From: Candidatus Woesearchaeota archaeon
GTDB lineage: Archaea; Nanobdellota; Nanobdellia; Woesearchaeales; UBA10200
Direction of reading: 5' to 3'
DNA: 44,842 nt
Assembly (NCBI GenBank): GCA_016180275.1
Contig: JACPBN010000005.1
Location: 1 to 44,842 of the forward strand
Positions 41,676 through 44,842 of the stretch are shown in pieces. The stretch's first letter is position 1. The number at the start of each line of letters is the position of its first letter. The notes beneath the pieces were generated by a model. That model worked only from the letters and a program-made list of their open reading frames with translations, was not told where the DNA came from and did no database searches. The position numbers and the translations under genes are program-made.

Positions 41676-41813
41676 ATGAATAAAGAACCAAAGACAGATA
41701 GCATCTCAGTTGATAAGTTTATAGACCTGATTATAGGCGGAAGAGGAGAACAGATAAAAAAGGATTTAAGAGAGATTGAGAAGAAAAAGCATAATAAGGC
41801 ACATAAATGCTAA
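41676..41813 (+). CDS. Small charged protein (45 aa) coupled to the YhcG-like gene
   Basis: A 45-codon ORF beginning one base after the nuclease stop. GGAGGCGATT gives a strong ribosome-binding site. It starts MNKEPKTDSISVDKFIDLII and continues GGRGEQIKKDLREIEKKKHN to a basic end with one Cys. It looks like a helical, highly charged peptide with a glycine-rich turn. No family is recognised. Its tight coupling suggests a partner or inhibitor of the nuclease, which is only an inference. Confidence 0.6.
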   Translation: MNKEPKTDSISVDKFIDLIIGGRGEQIKKDLREIEKKKHNKAHKC

Positions 41814-41868
41814 AATATTATAAGTTTTTGATAAAGATTTTTAAACCTTATCAGGTTAGTTACAAAGC

Positions 41869-42342
41869 ATGAACACCCAAAAAGCGACCTTCGCAGCAGG
41901 CTGTTTCTGGCATGTTGAAGAAACATTCAGGAAGATAAAAGGAGTTGTAAAGACACAGGTTGGATATATAGGTGGAAATTTTAAGAATCCTAGCTATGAA
42001 GATGTCTGCTCAGATTCAACAGGACATGCAGAAGCGATTGAGATAGAATTTAATCCAAACTTAGTTTCTTATGATGAGCTGTTAGATGTGTTCTGGAAGT
42101 CGCATAATCCTACAACATTAAACAGGCAAGGATTGGACATTGGCAGCCAGTACAGGAGCGCAATCTTTTATCACAGTGAAGAGCAGAAAAAGAAAGCCAT
42201 TGCTTCAATGCAGGAATCGCAGAAGAAGTTCAGCAATAAGATTGTGACAGAGATAAAGCCTGCAGCAAAATTCTACCATGCAGAGGAGTATCACCAAAGA
42301 TATCTTGAAAAGAAAGGGCTGAAGACTTGCAGGGCATTTTAA
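41869..42342 (+). CDS. msrA: Peptide methionine sulfoxide reductase MsrA
   Basis: A 157-residue MsrA reducing the S form of methionine sulfoxide in proteins. The active-site motif GCFWHVEETF (about residues 11-20) holds the catalytic Cys. GYIGGNFKNPSYEDVCSDST-like sequence, IEFNPNLVSYDELLDVFWKSHNPT and the C-terminal FYHAEEYHQRYLEKKG match the family. A TATA-like box precedes it at about 41838. It converges on msrB, which handles the R form, so the pair covers both isomers. Confidence 0.96.
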   Translation: MNTQKATFAAGCFWHVEETFRKIKGVVKTQVGYIGGNFKNPSYEDVCSDSTGHAEAIEIEFNPNLVSYDELLDVFWKSHNPTTLNRQGLDIGSQYRSAIFYHSEEQKKKAIASMQESQKKFSNKIVTEIKPAAKFYHAEEYHQRYLEKKGLKTCRAF

Positions 42343-42359
42343 TTATTAAGATATAAAAA

Positions 42360-42758
42360 TCATTTCTCTTTCTTCTTAAACCCAAGCGCAGCAGAATTTA
42401 TGCAGTATCTTTGGCCAGTTGGATTTGGGCCGTCATTGAACACATGCCCCAAATGCCCTTGGCATTTTGCGCAGAGAACTTCTGTCCTTTTCATGAACAA
42501 GCTGTTATCAGATTCTTCTTTCACGCTTTCCTTTTTCATTGGCTTAAAGAAACTAGGCCAGCCTGTTCCTGAATCAAACTTTGCATCTGAGCTGAACAAA
42601 GGCTCTCCGCATCCTGCGCAAATGTAAGTTCCTTTTTCATGATGATTGTAATATTTGCCTGTAAACGCTGCTTCCGTGCCTTTCTCTCTCAATATTTTGT
42701 ATTGCTCTGGTGAGAGGCAGGTTTTCCATTGTTGGTTTGATTTAGGGATAGGTTTCAT
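42360..42758 (-). CDS. msrB: Peptide methionine sulfoxide reductase MsrB
   Basis: A 132-residue MsrB (R-isomer specific). Two CxxC pairs bind zinc: CAGCGEPLF (about residues 48-56) and CAKCQGHLGHVF (about 96-107). SGTGWPSFF and the catalytic Cys in RYCINSAAL are present. It is encoded opposite to msrA with 17 nt between the stops. Length and motifs are standard. It probably uses thioredoxin as reductant. Confidence 0.96.
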   Translation of the reverse strand: MKPIPKSNQQWKTCLSPEQYKILREKGTEAAFTGKYYNHHEKGTYICAGCGEPLFSSDAKFDSGTGWPSFFKPMKKESVKEESDNSLFMKRTEVLCAKCQGHLGHVFNDGPNPTGQRYCINSAALGFKKKEK

Positions 42759-42826
42759 ACAACAATAGAAGAAGATATATTTATATAAATGTATATATTT
42801 ATCATAAGAGAAATTGGAGGACTAAC

Positions 42827-43201
42827 ATGGCAACATGCGCAATTTGTAAATCTAATATAGCATTTATGGATAAAAAACATAAGATGCTAGACCATAAAGA
42901 GAATGATATTTTGTATTGCGAGAATTGCTACTCTGAATGGGAAAAGAAGCAAACACAGAAAGCAGAAAAAGAGCGAATAGCTAAACTAGATAAGATATTA
43001 AGTAAAAATAATAGATGGGAGTATCTAGTAAAAAAGGTTAATACTGCATTTGGTGGTTCTATCAAAACAGAAGATAGTGAACTAGACATATTAGGACAAG
43101 AAGGATGGGAACTTGTAGGGATAACTGCAGTTAATCAATCTAATTTTATTGCTGGACAAGTTGTTACTCTTATCATGGTTTTTAAAAGAAAATTAACTTA
43201 A
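42827..43201 (+). CDS. Zinc-ribbon plus DUF4177-like protein
   Basis: A 124-residue protein. The N-terminus has two CxxC pairs (CAICKSNIAF at residues 4-13 and YCENCYSEW near 36-44) that could bind one zinc. A short charged linker follows. The C-terminal half (WEYLVKKVNTAFGG, then LDILGQEGWELVGITAVN and VVTLIMVFKRK) fits the DUF4177 fold, a small beta-rich domain of unknown function. GGAGGA lies before the ATG. It stands between msrB and the DAHP synthase 3 leader; its role is unknown. Confidence 0.75.
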   Translation: MATCAICKSNIAFMDKKHKMLDHKENDILYCENCYSEWEKKQTQKAEKERIAKLDKILSKNNRWEYLVKKVNTAFGGSIKTEDSELDILGQEGWELVGITAVNQSNFIAGQVVTLIMVFKRKLT

Positions 43202-43263
43202 AAGAGTTTCATTACTTTCTATAGTTAAGTGATGTTAAGTTAATGCCATGCAAAATAATCACC

Positions 43264-43345
43264 TTTAAATACAACCTATGCCTTATAATACTTACAATGG
43301 AAAAGAGTGGTTTACCATGGCTATTGTAATTCTGGCATGGTTTTT
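43264..43345 (+). promoter_or_regulatory. Promoter and putative Trp attenuator before DAHP synthase 3
   Basis: The TATA box TTTAAATA (43264-43271) is 33 nt before the leader ATG (43297). A small early hairpin (43307-43310 with 43315-43318, GTGG/CCAT) excludes a later 6-bp hairpin ACCATG/CATGGT (43314-43319 with 43336-43341), which is followed by T5 (43341-43345). The single Trp codon of the leader ORF (43318-43320) lies in the 5' arm of the later hairpin, so a stalled ribosome would keep it open. A second TATA-like box (TTTATATA, 43442-43449) could drive the gene without this region. Confidence 0.45.
43297..43329 (+). CDS. Leader peptide MEKSGLPWLL with one Trp codon
   Basis: A 10-codon ORF at leaderless distance from the TATA box. 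It carries one TGG codon at position 8, inside the terminator-like hairpin arm, followed by two Leu codons and TAA. It precedes DAHP synthase 3 by about 300 nt. The composition alone is weak evidence; the placement of the codon within the hairpin and the T-run make it suggestive. Confidence 0.45.
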   Translation: MEKSGLPWLL

Positions 43346-43426
43346 GTAGTTGATAAACTAAATTCTGACTTAATTAGGCTCTTTTCTGCAAATAAAAGTA
43401 TTTCTGCTTTTAGTTGGCGCTGGTGA
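43337..43426 (+). CDS. Second possible leader ORF ending Phe-Ser-Trp-Arg-Trp
   Basis: A 29-codon ORF that begins in the 3' arm of the hairpin described above (MVFVVDKLNSDLIRLFSANK) and ends SISAFSWRW, with two Trp codons among its last three. No ribosome-binding site precedes it. It could be translated after read-through. The clustered Trp codons resemble trpL-type control, but chance cannot be excluded. Confidence 0.3.
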   Translation: MVFVVDKLNSDLIRLFSANKSISAFSWRW

Positions 43427-43626
43427 AGGTTCTTTCATTGTTTTATATACGACAGATTGCAGGTTTTTTGCAATAAATTAGGTTATTTTTTATTTGAATA
43501 TGGGTTTTTTGATGATAAAGAGTGTATAGGATAATAATAGAGAATAAATAAAAATAAAATAATACGATAAGATAGAGAAAATAAGATAAAAATAATAAAA
43601 TAAAACAACAACGCGAGGTACAAAAA

Positions 43627-44640
43627 ATGATAATCATACTGAAGAAAGAGACAGAGAAGAAAGATATAGACATAATACTGAACAAAATCAAAGAGAACAA
43701 CTTAGAGCCATTGTATCTTCCTGGAATTGAGAAGATAGTCATCGGTGCAATAGGAGATGAAAGGGTTCTTGCAACATTAAACCTAGATGCTTTGCCGTTT
43801 GTTGAAAGGATTTTGCCAGTATTAACTCCATACAAATTAGTCAGTAGGGATTTTAAGCACGAAGATACGATAATAAATGTAAAAGGTGTTAATATTGGAA
43901 AGGAATTTGTTGTTATGGCTGGACCTTGCGCAGTTGAGAACGAGCAGCAATTGACAATAACTGCAAAAAGCGTAAAGAAATCTGGTGCAAATGTTTTAAG
44001 AGGCGGAGCTTACAAACCAAGAAGTTCTCCTTATAGCTTTCAGGGATTAGGAGTGCAAGGATTAAAATTGTTAAAAAAAGTAGGCGATGAGCTTAATCTG
44101 CAAGTCATCACTGAAGTAATTTCTCCAGAAACTGCAGAGACAGTGGCAGAATATGCTGACATTCTGCAGGTTGGCACAAGGAATATGCAGAACTTTGATC
44201 TCTTAAAGAGATTGGGCAAGATAAAAAAGCCTGTATTATTGAAGCGTGGCATGAGCGCAACTGTTGAAGAACTGCTGATGGCAGCTGAATATATCATGTC
44301 AGAAGGCAATCATAATGTAATCTTGTGCGAACGCGGAATAAGGACATTTGAGACTGCAACAAGAAACACATTAGATTTGGGCATTGTTCCATTGTTAAAG
44401 CAAAAGACACATCTTCCTGTTATAGTTGATCCAAGCCATGCAACTGGAATAAGGGCATTAGTTGCTCCGATGGCAAAAGCAGCTTTAGTAGCTGGTGCAG
44501 ATGGCCTGATAATTGAAGTGCATTATAATCCAGAAGCAGCAAAAAGCGATGGCATGCAAAGCTTATATCCTGATCAATTTGATGCTCTGATGCAGAATCT
44601 AAAGATATTAGCTAAAGTGTCTGGCAAGGAGATGAGATAA
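43627..44640 (+). CDS. aroF: DAHP synthase 3 (type I-beta)
   Basis: A 337-residue third copy of the enzyme. The N-terminal ferredoxin-like domain (about 1-70) differs most from copies 1 and 2, in line with a different regulator. The barrel motifs GPCAVENEQQ, GGAYKPRSSPYSFQG, LLKRGMSAT, LCERGIRTFETATRN and DPSHATG are complete. GAGGT lies before the ATG. It has its own promoter region with Trp-containing leader ORFs. Over 29815-29888 and 44275-44348 its DNA matches copy 1 at 71 of 74 bases, well above the surrounding level, which suggests gene conversion. Confidence 0.95.
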   Translation: MIIILKKETEKKDIDIILNKIKENNLEPLYLPGIEKIVIGAIGDERVLATLNLDALPFVERILPVLTPYKLVSRDFKHEDTIINVKGVNIGKEFVVMAGPCAVENEQQLTITAKSVKKSGANVLRGGAYKPRSSPYSFQGLGVQGLKLLKKVGDELNLQVITEVISPETAETVAEYADILQVGTRNMQNFDLLKRLGKIKKPVLLKRGMSATVEELLMAAEYIMSEGNHNVILCERGIRTFETATRNTLDLGIVPLLKQKTHLPVIVDPSHATGIRALVAPMAKAALVAGADGLIIEVHYNPEAAKSDGMQSLYPDQFDALMQNLKILAKVSGKEMR

Positions 44641-44679
44641 GAGAGAAGTAGAAGAAAGGTATTTGTTTAGCTATAACAA

Positions 44680-44842
44680 TATAAAAGCGGTGGCGATTGC
44701 CATTTTATGACGAACACATATCAATATTAACAACCGAAGTTGGGACGGGCAATGCCATTTAATTGCAAATTAACTTACACAACACGCAATGTTTTCCTAT
44801 TATCGCATCTAATGTTGCCTGCGTAGAGGAGGAGCAACTCTT
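44680..44842 (+). promoter_or_regulatory. Promoter and leader of the next gene beyond the window
   Basis: The TATA box TATAAAAG (44680-44687) is 27 nt before ATG 44707. After the short leader ORF comes a hairpin CAAC-CGAA-GTTG (44730-44741), a hairpin GGC-AAT-GCC, and ACGCA/TGCGT pairing across about 44791-44824. GGAGG near 44828 looks like the ribosome-binding site of a gene starting just past 44842. That gene cannot be identified here. Confidence 0.45.
44707..44730 (+). CDS. Leader peptide MTNTYQY
   Basis: A 7-codon ORF, two Tyr codons among the last three, at leaderless distance (27 nt) from a TATA box and directly before a stable hairpin. It follows the same plan as the leader ORFs at 28921 and 43297. 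Because it is very short it could arise by chance; its value lies in the recurrence of the layout within one aromatic cluster. Confidence 0.4.
   Translation: MTNTYQY

Noticed and set aside
43317..43349. Overlapping ORF MAIVILAWFL in the DAHP synthase 3 leader
   Set aside because: No ribosome-binding site and not at the predicted start site; explained by the palindromic CCATGG in the hairpin.
44752..44826. A 24-codon ORF after the MTNTYQY leader
   Set aside because: No ribosome-binding site, not enriched in one residue, ends at the next Shine-Dalgarno by chance as far as can be seen.
1..44842. CRISPR array, intact insertion sequence or prophage
   Set aside because: No regularly spaced repeats, transposase, integrase or phage structural genes were seen.

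Overview
The window looks like a chromosomal piece of an AT-rich archaeon, most likely a small-genome DPANN lineage of the Woesearchaeota/Pacearchaeota kind (inference from gene content; no 16S rRNA is present). The archaeal markers are Sec61-beta, archaeal NAC, SRP 7S RNA, RadB, archaeal S2, PCNA, a HerA-like ATPase, archaeal-type PEP carboxylase, a Fap7-like adenylate kinase, a TrmB regulator, a lone 5S rRNA gene, and tRNA genes interrupted by bulge-helix-bulge introns. Promoters are mostly a TATA box about 27-33 nt before an ATG, giving leaderless mRNAs. Internal genes use a GGTGA or GGAGG Shine-Dalgarno sequence.

Layout. 1-9.6 kb: housekeeping genes (translocon, NAC, tRNA-Cys, tRNA-Arg, SRP RNA, RadB, NAD kinase, branched-chain aminotransferase, ribosomal protein S2, RNA cyclic phosphodiesterase, TRAM protein, HerA-like ATPase, PCNA). 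9.7-18.8 kb: PRC-barrel, TraB-like and M50-like membrane proteins, DEAD-box helicase, 5S rRNA, RNA m5C methyltransferase, a short Rqc2/NFACT protein, PEP carboxylase and a Fap7-like kinase. 18.8-25.6 kb: a RelE-type toxin pair, phosphoglucose isomerase, a membrane-anchored Holliday-resolvase-like nuclease, and an ABC-2 exporter divergent from a TrmB regulator that has two palindromic operators. 25.6-44.8 kb: a full shikimate pathway cluster containing chorismate mutase, split transketolase (erythrose-4-phosphate supply), three DAHP synthases, AroB, an AroD-AroE fusion, a HAD-AroA fusion, AroK and AroC. It is interleaved with two toxin-antitoxin modules, a YhcG-type nuclease, MsrA/MsrB and several very small genes. 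Together these genes run from sugar phosphate and PEP to chorismate and prephenate.

The most interesting signal is in the leaders of the aromatic cluster. Three TATA boxes sit at leaderless spacing from short ORFs rich in the cluster's end products: a 26-codon ORF ending in a Tyr/Phe run before DAHP synthase 1 (28921), a 10-codon ORF with a Trp codon inside one arm of a hairpin followed by T5 before DAHP synthase 3 (43297), and a 7-codon ORF ending Tyr-Gln-Tyr before the gene just beyond the window (44707). This looks like leader-peptide attenuation working on leaderless archaeal mRNAs, with different DAHP synthase paralogues sensing different amino acids. Other points of note are a tRNA-Cys with two non-canonical introns, a 10-codon gene with a perfect Shine-Dalgarno (MGKGKGKGCC), a HAD-EPSP synthase fusion, and a symmetric TATA palindrome exactly midway between two divergent leaderless genes.
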